Part shown: positions 12,696 through 24,118 of the stretch, one piece after another
Layout of the letters: every line of letters begins with the position of its first letter
Position numbering within the stretch: the first letter of the stretch is position 1
DNA from: Colletotrichum lupini
Taxonomy: Eukaryota; Ascomycota; Sordariomycetes; Glomerellales; Glomerellaceae
Reading direction: 5' to 3'
NCBI RefSeq assembly: GCF_023278565.1
Contig: NC_064681.1
Location: 2,852,001 to 2,916,000 of the forward strand
DNA: 64,000 nucleotides
Translations under genes and position numbers: made by a program
Notes under the pieces: model-generated
Database searches by the model: none
Seen by the model: the letters and a program-made list of their open reading frames with translations, nothing else
Told to the model about the DNA's origin: nothing

Positions 12696-13220
12696 ATTGG
12701 CCCCTGCGCAGTCGGCTATATGCCGCGGTCGAATTGGACTTCTAATCCGACACCTAGCCTACCGTGCCTACGTCGGCCCCCAGAGCCCCGGAATGGATTT
12801 GTGCGACTTCACGCAAGACAATACGGGAGGGCGAGCCAGCGATTGGGCAACACTGCCAGAAGCTGGTATGATGGGCTGGGAACTAAAGTCCACTACTACG
12901 GAAGAAACCCTGTCTTTGCCCTGCCAGTCTAGCGAAATGTCCCGCGATCCTTCAAGCCAACATTGATATGATCCAATTGTGCGGTCTTGAATGCGAAGTA
13001 CGAGCCGAACCAATGCCTACTTGTATGTCACTCGTGTCTCATCCCACCGGCAAATATAGTTAACCCAGCATCAGGGTCTGGGCCCACACTCTTCAGCCCG
13101 ATCTGATCTTCTTCTCACGCTTCATACCTACACTAGGAACGGGTAACCAACGAATCCAGAGCATTTGCACCTGGCTGTTCTATCGTCTACAGCAGCACTC
13201 AGCAAGTGCGATGAAACAAG
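12696..13220. other. Gene-free stretch between RIP block and first gene
   Basis: Composition is ordinary. Short open frames exist on both strands but overlap each other and resemble nothing I know. It presumably holds the promoter of the gene at 13221. Confidence 0.5.
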
Positions 13221-14248
13221 ATGGCGGCTGAGCTTTACTTTGAGCAATGCTGGGCTATTCTGAGCACCATCGGCATCTCGAACGTTTTCCTGGGCTTCAT
13301 CGTCATCAGCATCACGAAATTCTCAAGCATCGCGCTGGTCCCGATTATCACGAGCATGGCCTGTGCCATCGCGAATGGGCTATGTTTCCGAATATTCTAC
13401 ACGGATAGTTCACCATTGGACAGGGCGCTCGCGTCCGCGTTCGCCGATACTTTCTGGCTGGTACAACATCAGCCTGACCCCTGACCGCGAGTTCCATGAT
13501 TAACACCCAGTCCAGGTCCAAGAAGCCGGCATATCATTCTACTCGTACGCCATGTTGACTCACATGTTGACAGGCCGCAGTCGGACAATTTACCTGACGG
13601 CTTTCTGGATTCTGTTTGCCGGCATCACCGGCCTTCGCGGCACGATCTTGATAGCTCGAGTCGTGGGCATATACGACGAAACCAACAACACTGCCTCGAA
13701 GGTTGTCGACTTTGCTCACGTCGGGTATTTTGTGCTCCTGGCGCTTCTGGAATGTCTGAGCGCCTTCTACTTACTCCGGAAATTCGCGTCGACAAAGAAG
13801 AGGTCGTTGAGGGCTGCGCTGAACATTAGCTTGTGGGGTCACTTGATGCGCAGCACGGAGATACGAGTGTCTTCTCTGGCATTGATCGGGGTGTCGAGGT
13901 CCATCACCTACACTTTCCACCCGTCGCTACTGAACACGCCTACCACGACTCCCAGACAGATCGACCGATTTGTGTACACCTTGGAATGCATCTTTCCTGT
14001 CATTCTTTAGTGAGTCTTGCTATCGTTTCGCAAATGGGGTCTATTTCATTGGCTTACCTTTACATGGCAGTTTCGATCTGTTAGCTTGCAAAATCCAGTC
14101 CGAGAGTCATGGAGCAATAAACAGCTATAACATACGGCACGTGGAAACACCAAACATCTTGAGAGATTCTGTTACTGGCGAGCTCAGCAGTACAATCTCG
14201 CCGTCGTCAGAAAAGCCTCTTGAGAGTTGTAGAGAAAGTAGAAGATAG
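13221..14248 (+). CDS. Orphan polytopic membrane protein (3 exons)
   Basis: My model joins 13221-13460, 13516-14009 and 14071-14248 (phases 0 and 2), giving 303 residues. Both introns are canonical: GTACAA...CCAG and GTGAGT...GCAG. The frame stays open across both junctions, with WL|VQEAG and VIL(Y)FDLL. The protein has about six or seven hydrophobic spans, including WILFAGITGLRG and YFVLLALLECLSAFYLL, then a Ser/Glu-rich hydrophilic tail of about 50 residues. I do not recognise a family. The repeated spans and short loops suggest an integral membrane protein of unknown role. It is the first intact gene after the RIP block, about 0.5 kb from its edge. Confidence 0.65.
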
Positions 14249-15919
14249 GGTTAACGTTCGAAGCTATGTGGCTTGAGAAGTTTGACTGAAAATTTGTTAC
14301 TGGACTGCTGCAGGTGATAACCGCACCTTGCATGAGTTGCATTCGTGGTCTTACTTATTCTGGCAGGCTCCTAGCCGTATCTCAAATCACACCTTGCTGG
14401 ACTGCATGTTCCCCGGGCACAGTTCCCGAAGCCACCTCGGGTTGACGTAGTCTAGCTAAGACAGCGTAACTTGAGTGGGCCTATTGCCGAACCCCTCTTG
14501 CAAAACCCCTGCATAGGTGCGGTGAGTTGATGAACTATCATACTCTGCATCATAGTTACGATATGTCCCCACTCAAAGTTCCATTACAATCGGCATCTAT
14601 GTATACCAGGTATTTGACGCAAGGAGGCCCCCCATTTCTCGATCGGTGACCGAGCCTCACGGCTATACTTCCCGAACTCCGAGAAGCAGAACATCATCCT
14701 GGCTCTGCCCTGTAGAGCTCCTGATTAGAAGGTAGCGGTGACTATCAATGCTATGTGGCATTGAGCCCCACAAGAGTCTAGTGCAACGAGTTTATTGAAG
14801 TTGAACCCGATAGGTCCGCCGCTCTGCTGACAACTCAGACCGGACTTTTAGTGTAGGTGTCAGAGATTCTTCACATAACACAGCCGCAAGACGCGACGTT
14901 GAAAATGTGGATCACTAATACGGGTAGATGAAACAAGGTTTTGTTTGATCGTTTCACTGATAGGGTGCCTCTAAGTCTAATAAAGCGGAACTGCAGATCG
15001 GCTAGAATAGGGGTACCACAAAACCAAAGTGAACATGTTCGAATTGTGCCCCCACGTGCCTCTGACTCTTCGACTACTCTAGAATACGAAAGCTCAGGAG
15101 ACAAGCTTCATTCAGTCTCCACAACCAATGTAGATGCAACTCTTGCTGCAATGCTGCCGCATCCCTTGACGACATGGATCTATGCGCGGATAACAGATGC
15201 TACGCAGTAAACAGCACCAAACCGCTGACACGTGTAATCGTGGCGCCTCGAGCAATCGTAGTTGGTATTTCCTGTCTAAAGCCTACAACCTAGGAGAGAC
15301 TTGATGCCTTGTTGAGGATACTACTACGTAAGAAGCTGTTGCACTTCCGGTGGGCCGCGATGTTGTATGCTTGACAAAGAAATTGGGCACTGCTGCATGT
15401 AATGATCCGCTCATAACCGCTCATCTGTGAGCGTTGCGTAAAGATTTATCCTCACACCCTTGATCAAATTCTCCTCATGTTTTGTGTTCGAGTTTGCGGG
15501 AATCTCAAGGCGGCCGAAGCCTGACAAGGGTCTAATGATTGTGGTGGGGACAATCACTCAACTGCCGGCTGAGGGAGGTTTGAGAATAGACGACGTACTG
15601 TAATTATCAATGAACTTTTCAGGTTTTGATTATCCTGTAACACTAGAAATTTACTGCCAAATCTATCCCCTCGTTCCTGAACGATAGTCTTTGGGGAGGC
15701 AGAGCTGTAGTTTGCTAGAGGCCGCCTTGCCTATGATCCCGAATTTCCCAAAGTGACACAAGAAAAGAAATTGAGGCCAGCCCGGCCGTGTGATAACACT
15801 GCATCTTATGTCCCACTGGTTTGCCTGTCGTGATCCGTCTTCTCTATTGCGACTTTGCGGTCAATATCTATCACGAGATTAGGTTAGCAGGAAAGATACC
15901 AGTCGATGAGGGAAAGCGT
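14249..15919. other. Gene-free stretch, 1.7 kb
   Basis: I see only short uninformative frames, no RNA gene and no repeat. It separates the convergent genes at 13221 (plus) and 15920 (minus). Confidence 0.5.
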
Positions 15920-16710
15920 TCATACCCCTCCCGAGCCCATGCTGTTCCGGTTCTTCCGCTTGCGCCAGAATATCAACCCAGCCATTGCTAGAATAGATGC
16001 CGCCGCTGTTTTGAAACGGGTCAGTTTATGGCAACATTACCAGGTTCCAAATTGTTGTCTCTCTTACCGATGCCCCCGAGCACCCCAAGGACGGCAACAC
16101 CAGAACCACTGGTGAAGGAAACGCCTTGCGTTGAGCCGATGGCTGATGGTTGAGGTTGAGGTTGGGGCTTGCTTCCACTGTCGCCGTTCAGGTCATTTGA
16201 CGGTAGAGGGACAGATGGTGCAGTCACTGTGATCGTCTGGGGCGCAGCGGTGACAAATACTGTGTTTGTAGGGCTTGGAATGACTGAGATTTGAGGTCTC
16301 GTTGTTGTGATGAACACTGTAGTTTTTGATATCGACACGCTTGGGCGAAGAGTTGGTGACTTTGGGGGTGCGCTAGAGATTGGCGTTGAAGGAGGAGTAA
16401 TAGCCCTTGGTGGTGCGCTCGATGAGGGTAATACCGCAGGCTGAGTGGTCGTTGGGATCTGAGGAAGCGTATCCGCTGGACCATTGGATGGAAGAGGAAC
16501 ATGAGTAGATGTTGTGGTGGTTCGCTCAGGAGCTGGGAGCATAGGAATTTCAGAGCCTATGAGAGGTCTGTTCGGAGTCAGAGGTCCTGGCGACTTCACG
16601 GCTCGCTCTTGATGTTGTTCTGGATCTTGGACTTGATCTTGGTCTTGAGGAATGTCGAGCCGAAGTTTGGGAGGAGGACCTCTCCTACGGTTCATCGAAA
16701 GGCCAACCAT
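15920..16710 (-). CDS. Pro/Ser/Thr-rich single-span membrane protein
   Basis: Two exons, 16710-16068 and 16005-15920, are joined across a 62-nt GTAAGA...ACAG intron (phase 1), giving 242 residues. Removing the intron exposes a C-terminal transmembrane span (GVAVLGVLGGI continuing into AAASILAMAGLIFW), followed at once by RKRKNR, a stop-transfer-like basic cluster, and a short tail. Residues 40 to about 190 are Pro/Ser/Thr-rich with TTTTS and ITVTAP runs, typical of O-glycosylated fungal cell-surface proteins. No signal peptide precedes this region: the N-terminus is basic and then Gln/Asp-rich. A possible intron just upstream (donor near 16,818) leads into a frame closed by a TAG, so I kept the Met at 16710. 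A missing 5' exon remains possible. The function is unknown. Confidence 0.6.
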
Positions 16711-17905
16711 GTTGTTCCAATTAGCTGTAAGTCTGTGTGGTTGATAACTGTGAAGAGAATGTTAGTTTTTTGGGTGTTCAGTCATTTTAGACCAGAGCGG
16801 GAGAGGCGTTTGACTTACACGGATGAACTGTCAATCCCAGAGCGATGGGTTCGGTGGACCCCGTGGGATACCTATCCAAGATTCTGAGGCTGGCATGCCA
16901 TGTTTCTGAGACGAGACGACTGGACTTCTCATGAAAGGACTTGGCAGCGGTAAAGTAGCCGGTCTATCAGTTGCTTAGTTGAATCCACGTGGTGGACCGA
17001 TCAAAGGAGGGCTTGAGCGTCATGAGGGGACTGTGGCAGATCTTGGAGGCATATGTGGGAGAGTGGGATCCGGAGGGGGTCGCCTGTCGTAGATATCGGC
17101 CTGTTGTCGTTGTCATTGACATATCGTGCCCAAGCTGTCGCAGGGATTGTCTATTCTTGGCATGGATTGTCTTTGCTTTCTCTCCATTTTCTCTACCTCT
17201 TGCCATCTTCGTCTGAGACTTCCCTGCGCGGGTGCGGACGTGTATACTTCAAAATCTGCCGCCGCAAAACCTATCAGCCCGGCAGGCGTTTTAGGCTCGG
17301 CGCTACATCCTGGAACAAGTTTCACGCTTACTGGACAACGGACCAGTAATATCCCGTAGCGAGCACGGGTTTGCGTATAACACAACTGGTTCAGAGGGCA
17401 TTGGGTCCAGAGTCAGCTCTAATCTTTTGCGGCCCCTTCGCCCCGGGACGTGGCCTAGCCGCAAATCACCCTTGGTCGATCAATAACTCTCGAGGCTCGA
17501 TAAACCTTGTGCCAGTTCACTGAACTTATTTTTGGCAGTATCTGCGGGCTGTGTGGGATGATGTGTCTTGACGTGACGTCGGCAACTGGTTGCCGTTGAA
17601 CCCCAGGGCGGCCACGGCCCCATCTTCCTGAAGTCGAGGAATTCTGCTGCAAGAGCCGGTGTTAGTCTGAAAATGAACTCCGCAAATTGTCTTGGCCTCA
17701 GATAGTGTTACTCTGAGAGTGAACTGTGCTTGGTTTGTGGATAATCGGGTCTCCCGAGGAGAGAGAGGATCTGTCAAATATCATCAACAGTGGTTCCTCT
17801 TGGAAATCGTCGTATCTCCTTCAGACCAAAAAGAGAACGACAAGACCTTCATTTTGACATCTCAGTCGAAGGCGCTCAAGCAACAACGCCAAACTCCTCA
17901 CAGCC
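16711..17905. other. Divergent intergenic region, 1.2 kb
   Basis: It lies between the minus-strand gene at 16710 and the MFS gene at 17906, so it must hold both promoters. A plausible 5'-UTR intron of the minus-strand gene (GTAAGT near 16,818, CTAAC branch, CACAG acceptor) ends about 37 nt before its ATG. Other frames here look like chance. Confidence 0.45.
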
Positions 17906-20133
17906 ATGGAACGCCCTAGCAGTGAGACCTTGGAGTCTCGAGCCGCGAGACCCAGCATAGCCAGAAGGATCTCTGCCACAGCCATGGGCGGCTTGCACCT
18001 TCTCACTAGCGACACTGAACTCTCTCAAGACCGAGACCACGACGAGTACATTTCGCCAACGAGGACGTCCGTCAGAGACCGCTCGAGATCTCTCAGCAGG
18101 AGTCTCAGCGTTGCCAGCTCGCGCAGCAGCAACTCGTCCATCTTTTTCGGCCGGCCGAACTCACTGCCTTCCATCACGGAGAGCGAGAATGATCCCCACG
18201 GCACTGAGTTCCGTGACCCGTTTGCGGATCAAAACTCAATAGAAGGTCATTCTGCTCCGCGTGAAGCTCAGAACCCGTTCGACGACAACAGCAGTGGCGA
18301 TGAAGGAACTGCCGTACAGGAGCTGGAGCCAGAACCGCCTTACCACGTCTTCACGAAGAAGCAGAAATGGGTTGTTATCGTCATCATCGGAGCCGCCGGA
18401 TTGTTCTCTGGTCTTTCTTCCAATATCTATTTCCCAGCTCTCGATACGATCGCACGGGTAAGTCCTGTTCATTCAGCCGGAATCCTCGGAAATTCTCTAA
18501 TTCACGAAATCTCATAGGATCTCAATGTCAGCTCGCAGATGGTTTCTCTGACCATCACGTCGTACTTGATCATTCAAGGCATCTCCCCGCTAATTTGAGG
18601 CTCGATCTCGGATGCTCTGGGCAGAAGGCCAATCTACATCGCCTCGTTCGCCGTGTACATCATTGCCAACATCGGACTGAGCTTCTCTCCCAATTTCACA
18701 GTTCTTCTGCTCTTCAGGGGCTTGCAAGCCGCCGGAAGTGCCTCAACCGTGAGCATTGGTAAGTTACATACGGGAAAATACAACCCTTTGTTTTCTCCCT
18801 TGAACCTCTAAATTTAGCCAAGAAAAAGTCGTCGTAATTCCTTTTGCTGACCTGTGCAACAGGAAACGGCGTGATCCAGGATATTTCTCCCCCGGCTGAA
18901 CGGGGAGCATTTATTAGTTTCTACCAGGCGAGTAAGTCACTATGGGCCCTATCGCTGTTTCACACGCATTACGGTGTTTTGCTCGGTGACTCGGTTTTAT
19001 CTCCTGGTGAGCTCGGAGCTAACACCTCGTAGTCCGAAACTTCAGCATAGCAGTCGGGCCTGTGCTCGGCGGCCTGCTCGCCAACTTCCTCGGGTTCCGG
19101 TCCATCTTTGTCTTTCTCCTGATTCTTTCTTCTATAGTCACCTTGGTGATTGTGTTTTGGCTGCCTGAAACCATGCGGAGCATTGCCGGGAACGGCTCGC
19201 TTCGTTTGGGTGGCATTTACAAGCCGATCATATGGTACCTTGGCAAGGAGCCAGAGTACCTCGAAGACCCGGATGAACCCATTCCGCGGAAGAAGGTGAC
19301 ATTGATGACCTTTGTGGAACCGTTGCGGCTGTTGATTCAGAAGGACATTTTGATCAACTTGGTGTTTGGTGGCGTGGTCTATACCATATGGACTATGGTC
19401 ACGTCGAGCACCACCATCCTGTTCAAGGAGCTGTTCGGACTTAGTGACTTACAAACGGGTCTCGCATTTCTACCTAATGGTAAGTAACCTTCCCACCTTC
19501 ACCTTCTTTCTCCCTTATCAAAAAGGAGACTCGCTTACATGTAGGACAGGACTTGGAACCATTGTTGGATCCGCAATCGTGGGCAAGCTAATGACAAAAG
19601 ACTATCTCGAGATGGAAGAAGAGTACAAGACATCTCATAACATAACAGGAACAGAAAAGCTCTCAGGGAAGAACATGCCCGCTGAGTTCCCCATAGAGCG
19701 CGCCCGCCTTCGTCGTCTCCCCTGGATCGTCCTCATCTTCGTCGCTTCCACAGGCGGCTACGGCCTCTCCCTCAACTTCCCCTCCATCACTTCGCGATCA
19801 GGCTGGATCGCAGTCCCACTCGTCCTCCAGTTCTTCATCGCTGCGACCAGCAACGCCGTCTTTGCCCTCAATCAGACCCTCGTCACCGACCTGTGTCCTG
19901 GAAAGGGTGCTAGTGCCACCGCGATTAATAACTTGGTCAGGTGCGGTCTGGGAGCTATTGGCGTCGCGTTGGTAGACAACTTTGTTGCCACCACGGGGCC
20001 TGGCGCCGCGTTCTTGGGCTTGGCCCTCGTCACGGTTGCCGTTGGGCCGTTGGCGGTGATACACTGGTACTGGGGACAGACTTGGAGGGCGGCGAGGATG
20101 AGGGAGAAGACGTCGAACAACGAGAAGGCATGA
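17906..20133 (+). pseudogene. DHA1-type MFS drug:H+ antiporter, interrupted by an in-frame TGA
   Basis: Five exons (17906-18457, 18518-18758, 18863-18931, 19033-19479, 19550-20133) join in frame to 630 residues plus stop, but codon 18596-18598 is TGA. It falls between ISPLI and GSISDALGRRP, the loop after TM2 where MFS motif A (GxxxDxxGRR) lies; relatives usually have Trp or Phe there. The rest is well preserved: a Ser/Arg-rich cytosolic N-terminus of about 150 residues, YFPALDTIA in TM1, VGPVLGG in TM5 and a complete C-terminal half. This is the 12-span DHA1 family (QDR/AQR-like) of plasma-membrane exporters. All introns have clean GT-AG borders. One base change would explain the stop (TGG to TGA). 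It could be a real null allele, a sequencing error, or readthrough. Its neighbour at 21046 is also damaged. Confidence 0.75.
18596..18598 (+). other. Premature in-frame TGA in the MFS gene
   Basis: The stop lies inside exon 2, with conserved MFS sequence in the same frame on both sides (SYLIIQGISPLI before, GSISDALGRRP after). No intron that would remove it is apparent. Confidence 0.8.
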
Positions 20134-21045
20134 GGCCACAAAGTCTCTGCGTTGCATTAGTCGTCACACCTTGTGGCTTGGTGAGGCCGCGTCTGTGACG
20201 CCTACCGGTCGATGCATTATCATAAGTCTGTAGCGTTGAGCGTGCATGATTTGGTGATTCTGCGAAAGGAAGTTGAACATCATATTTTGGGCAAAACAAA
20301 AAGCAGGATAGAACTCCATAGATTTACATTCCATAGCAGTGTTAGCGGCGGCATCAAGAGTCCACCTAGTTTCACACTTGCACAACTAGAAAATTTCTCG
20401 CTTCGTCCCCTTTATCTTCTCTTCAATACAAGGATAAAATTCGATCCTCTTTGGTGTACAACAGGGAACGTGAGTGCCGAGTCTTGGCGGAAACGAGGTG
20501 TTTGACACATGGGTCCGGGGAGAAATCGTGTAAAACCATTGGTTCATGGGCCTCCTTTCCCACACACGATGAGCAGCACACAACCTGACACCCAACTCAT
20601 GCTGCCAAGCAGTCTGTCGGCTTTCGAGCCATTTCGCTTTCGGGAAAGAAACCTGACAGTTCATACATCTGGATCGATCGTATGCTGAGGTTTGAGAACG
20701 AATTCAAGCTATACTTGGAAGAAGTCTCCCCATTCTCGGGTATGAGCCCTTGGCTAGTGCATCTATCCCGAGATTTTGGCTGGCACAAATTTCCCGAACA
20801 TGATTCGGTATCCCGATGTCGCATACCCGAGCGGGGTTCATCTTATCTATAGTCCACGAAGAACACACAACATTGACAGAAGCGGTCAGATCGGACCTGG
20901 TTCCGCGGCAAAGTTCGCCAGTATTTAATCCATCAATTGATTGGAAAGGTATGCGGATGTTCCTATCTCCTCTTGTTCATCGATGAAAGACTAACCAGCA
21001 AGACGTGAAGCATCTTTAGACTGTGTACTCCGCAATTGAGCAATC
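20134..21045. other. Intergenic region, 0.9 kb
   Basis: It holds the 3' end of the MFS gene and the promoter of the aminotransferase gene. No gene or repeat was recognised. Confidence 0.5.
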
Positions 21046-22382
21046 ATGGTGGAACTCCAACAAAACGGGGAGGCAGCTCAGCCTGCGGCGAACATCGAGC
21101 AGCAATTGAACACATACGTCGAACAGTATGTCGCAAAGAACCAGGGCTCGCTGCAAGTCAACAAGACAGCCTCAGGGTCGCTACCTGGGGGTACAACTAG
21201 ATCCGTGCTGCATTACCTGCCTTTCCCATTGGCTTTCTCCGGAGGCCACGACTGTCACCTGATATCCGTGGACGGCGCCGAGTACCTCGACTTCGTGTCC
21301 GAATATTGCGCCGGTATGTTCGGCCACTCTCACCCAGACATCATCGCTGCGATCAACAGCGTTACCAAGTCGGGATTCACTCTGGGCGGGCCGAGTCCCA
21401 AGGAGGGCGAATTGGCTGCCCTATTGGCTGAGAGATTCCAGAGCGTCGATGCCATCAGGTTTTGCAATTCGGGAACTGAAGCGAACACCATGGCGATTGG
21501 TACGGCGTTGCATTTCATTGGAAGAAAGAAGGAAGGCTGTAACAGTTCCTCGAGCCCGACATCTTTCGCTAAATCATGCCCCACGCTCAGGTCTTGGTGT
21601 TTGAAGATGGTTATCACGGTGGCACATTAGCTTTCACGCCCAACAACCCGCTGATTCTTCCCCACGATTTCGCGTACGGCCGATACAACGACATTGAGTA
21701 TACCCGATCGCAAATCAGCGACGATATCGGCATCATCATTGTGGAACCGATGCAAGGCGCAGCGGGAATGCTTGAGGGGTCAAAAGAGTTCCTCCAGTTC
21801 CTCCGCGACGAAGCCACGCGCATCGGCGCCATCCTCATCTTTGACGAGGTCATCACCTCGCGACTCAACTACGGCGGCTTGCAAGACATCTACGGCATCA
21901 CGCCGGACATGACCACCGTCGGCAAGCACTTCGGCGGGGGCTTCTCGTTTGGCGCGTTTGGTGGGCGCAAGGACATCATGGACCTGTACGACCCACAGGG
22001 ACCGCGGAGTCTCTTCCATTCGGGAACATGGAACAACAACGTCTTCTCCATGACGGCGGGTGTCGCTGCCACCAAGCTTTTGTCGAGAACGGCGCTTGAG
22101 AGGAACAATGAGCTGGGGAACAAGCTTCGCGACGAGCTGCGTGAGGTGTTCGGCTCCAAGGATGCGTCCATTGTCAAGCTGACTGGCTATGGGAGTGCGA
22201 TTGGCTTGCACTTCCAGGGCCCTTCGGCAGGTAAGTTGCAGGATCTCTTCTTCTTTTACCTTCTCAGTAAGAGGATATACGTCGGACGTCGTGGATTCCT
22301 TGCGCTGAACCTTACTCATGGGGAAGAGCATATCAACAAGGTTCTGGATGCGGTCAAGGACTTCTGCGCAGAAATGTTGTAA
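21046..22382 (+). CDS. Class-III aminotransferase (glutamate-1-semialdehyde aminomutase-like), splice donor lost
   Basis: This is a PLP-dependent fold-type I enzyme of the GSAM/omega-transaminase group. Visible motifs are NSGTEAN (cofactor phosphate loop), GYHGG, IIVEPMQG, IFDEVITSR and TTVGKHFGGG with the Schiff-base lysine, then SGTWNNN. The exons should be 21046-21531 and 21591-22382, with GRKK|VLVFEDGYHGG at the junction (about 425 residues). The 59-nt intron ends in a normal CTCAG but starts GAAGGC instead of GT. The nearby GT at 21539 would shift the frame and hit TGA at once. So either the donor has mutated, a rare GA-AG intron is used, or the read is wrong. The substrate is unknown; fungal members are often catabolic or secondary-metabolic. 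Confidence 0.8.
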
Positions 22383-23023
22383 GAGATCTTTGTAAGCTTC
22401 AGCCTTTGATTTCGGCCCAGACCAAAGGCATGTTGGCGTCGACATGCTGCCAGCTCATAGACAATGTCAAAATAAATGCTGTCGATTTCACCCTCTCCCT
22501 CACTCGGTTGCCGCAATTTCCACATATCGTCGTCCGCTTGGGTCATTCTTTTCAAGCCAGAGGTTATGGCCTAGGCTTTAACTAACCGCCGATATCCTCT
22601 CCAATATCCTTTCTTGGCATCACCAACCTCCTCGTCATGATACTTAGAAAGGAAGGTTGATAGCGCAGCATTGGCTTTTGCTTGGCAACCCAAGAGTAAC
22701 GTGGTATCAACTGCAATTCCAACCTTTATCCGCTTCGGACCCAGCATCCAAATGCCCCCTTGACCCCTGTTTATCGGCGCAGATCAGCCTATCGCGCGGG
22801 GTAAACAACGCCAACACCGGCACGGTGGTTGGAGCGACCGTGCTCTTTATTAAAGCCTCCCTCCGCAAACCGGTCGGCCAGTCTCATCTCATCCTACTTG
22901 CGCCATCCTCACTCATTCTGGCAAGTAGCCGCCAAGCTCATGCTATCGAGCCATTGAGCCCCTCTCATCTTCCCCTTGGACCTTCAATCACTAATCCGGC
23001 ATCGTCTCCGGAAGCCGCCCACA
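22383..23023. other. Intergenic region upstream of the asparaginase gene
   Basis: No gene is visible. The long frame that starts at 22657 runs out of frame across the asparaginase and is a composition shadow. The region should hold the asparaginase promoter. Confidence 0.5.
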
Positions 23024-24118
23024 ATGCCGGACCTCCGCCCCCGCACCCTCGCCCCACTCCTCCTCTCCCTTCTCACCGGGCACCGCGTCCTCGGTCAAGC
23101 ATCGCCGGGGTTTCCCATGGTCATCAACACCTGGGGCGGCCCCTTCACAGCAGCCACAGACGCCGCCTACCAGGCACTCGTCAAGCCGGGCACCTCGGCA
23201 CTCGACGCCGTCGAGATCGGCTGCGCGACCTGCGAGGCGAACCAGTGCGACGGCAGCGTCGGCTTCGGCGGCTCCCCCGGCGAGAACTGCGAGACCACCC
23301 TCGACGCCATGATCATGGACGGCGTTACCATGAAGTCCGGCTCCGTTGCCGCCTTGCGCCGCGTCAAGAACGCCATTGGCGTCGCTCGCCACGTGCTCGA
23401 GTATACCTCGCACACTATGCTGGCCGGCGACCTCGCGACGGAATTCGCCATTGAGAACGGCTTCGTCGCCGAGAGCTTGACTACCGAGGCCTCGGCGGAG
23501 CGGTGCGCCGCGTGGCGGGCCGGGAACTGCCAGTCGAATTACAGGCAGAACGTCACGCCGGATCCCAAGGCCGCGTGCGGGCCGTACACGCCCGTGGAGC
23601 TCGACTCCAGCTCTTCTGGCTACTTTGACCTCATTGCGCCGAATTCAGCGCAGGCGTCACACGACACCATCTCCATGATGGCTCTGGATGCGAATGGGAT
23701 CATGGCGGCTGGTACCTCTACCAATGGAGCCTCATTCAAGGTACCCGGGCGCGTCGGCGACGGCCCGATCACAGGCTCCGGTTCTTACGTTGACGGTGAT
23801 GTCGGAGCATGCGGCGCGACTGGCGACGGCGACATCATGATGCGTTTCTTGCCCTGTTATCAGGCTGTGGAGAGCATGCGACGGGGAATGAGTCCTCAGG
23901 AGGCAGCGAGAGATGCCGTAGTTCGCATGGTAAAGAAGTATCCGGCCGTATCGAGCGGTATTGTGGTTGTCAACAACAAGGGTGAACACGGCGGTGCTGG
24001 GTCTGGGTGGACTTTTACGTATGCCTTCAGAGGTGGTAAGATGAACGCTACTGAAGTTGTGACTGTACCGCCCGTTGTTGTCACCCGATCTTTGCGCGTC
24101 GAGTCAGAATTGAGGTAG
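23024..24118 (+). CDS. N4-(beta-N-acetylglucosaminyl)-L-asparaginase (aspartylglucosaminidase)
   Basis: An intronless Ntn-hydrolase of 364 residues if translation starts at 23024; an in-frame ATG at 22976 would add 16. I prefer 23024 because it gives a signal peptide (LAPLLLSLLTGHRVLG) ending near GQA. The enzyme cleaves the GlcNAc-Asn bond of glycoasparagines in vacuole/lysosome-type breakdown of N-glycoproteins. The self-cleavage and nucleophile motif SHDTISMM is present, with catalytic Thr215 (codon 23666-23668). Downstream are GTSTNG, GRVGDGPI, GDGDIMMRFLP and YQAVESMRRG, all typical of the family. NTWGGPF near the mature N-terminus also fits. Paired Cys residues suggest disulfides. The gene appears intact. 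Confidence 0.92.
   Translation: MPDLRPRTLAPLLLSLLTGHRVLGQASPGFPMVINTWGGPFTAATDAAYQALVKPGTSALDAVEIGCATCEANQCDGSVGFGGSPGENCETTLDAMIMDGVTMKSGSVAALRRVKNAIGVARHVLEYTSHTMLAGDLATEFAIENGFVAESLTTEASAERCAAWRAGNCQSNYRQNVTPDPKAACGPYTPVELDSSSSGYFDLIAPNSAQASHDTISMMALDANGIMAAGTSTNGASFKVPGRVGDGPITGSGSYVDGDVGACGATGDGDIMMRFLPCYQAVESMRRGMSPQEAARDAVVRMVKKYPAVSSGIVVVNNKGEHGGAGSGWTFTYAFRGGKMNATEVVTVPPVVVTRSLRVESELR

Noticed and set aside
22657..23454. 265-codon plus-strand ORF overlapping the asparaginase start
   Set aside because: It is Arg/Pro/His-rich, out of frame with the asparaginase, and has no domain: a shadow frame.
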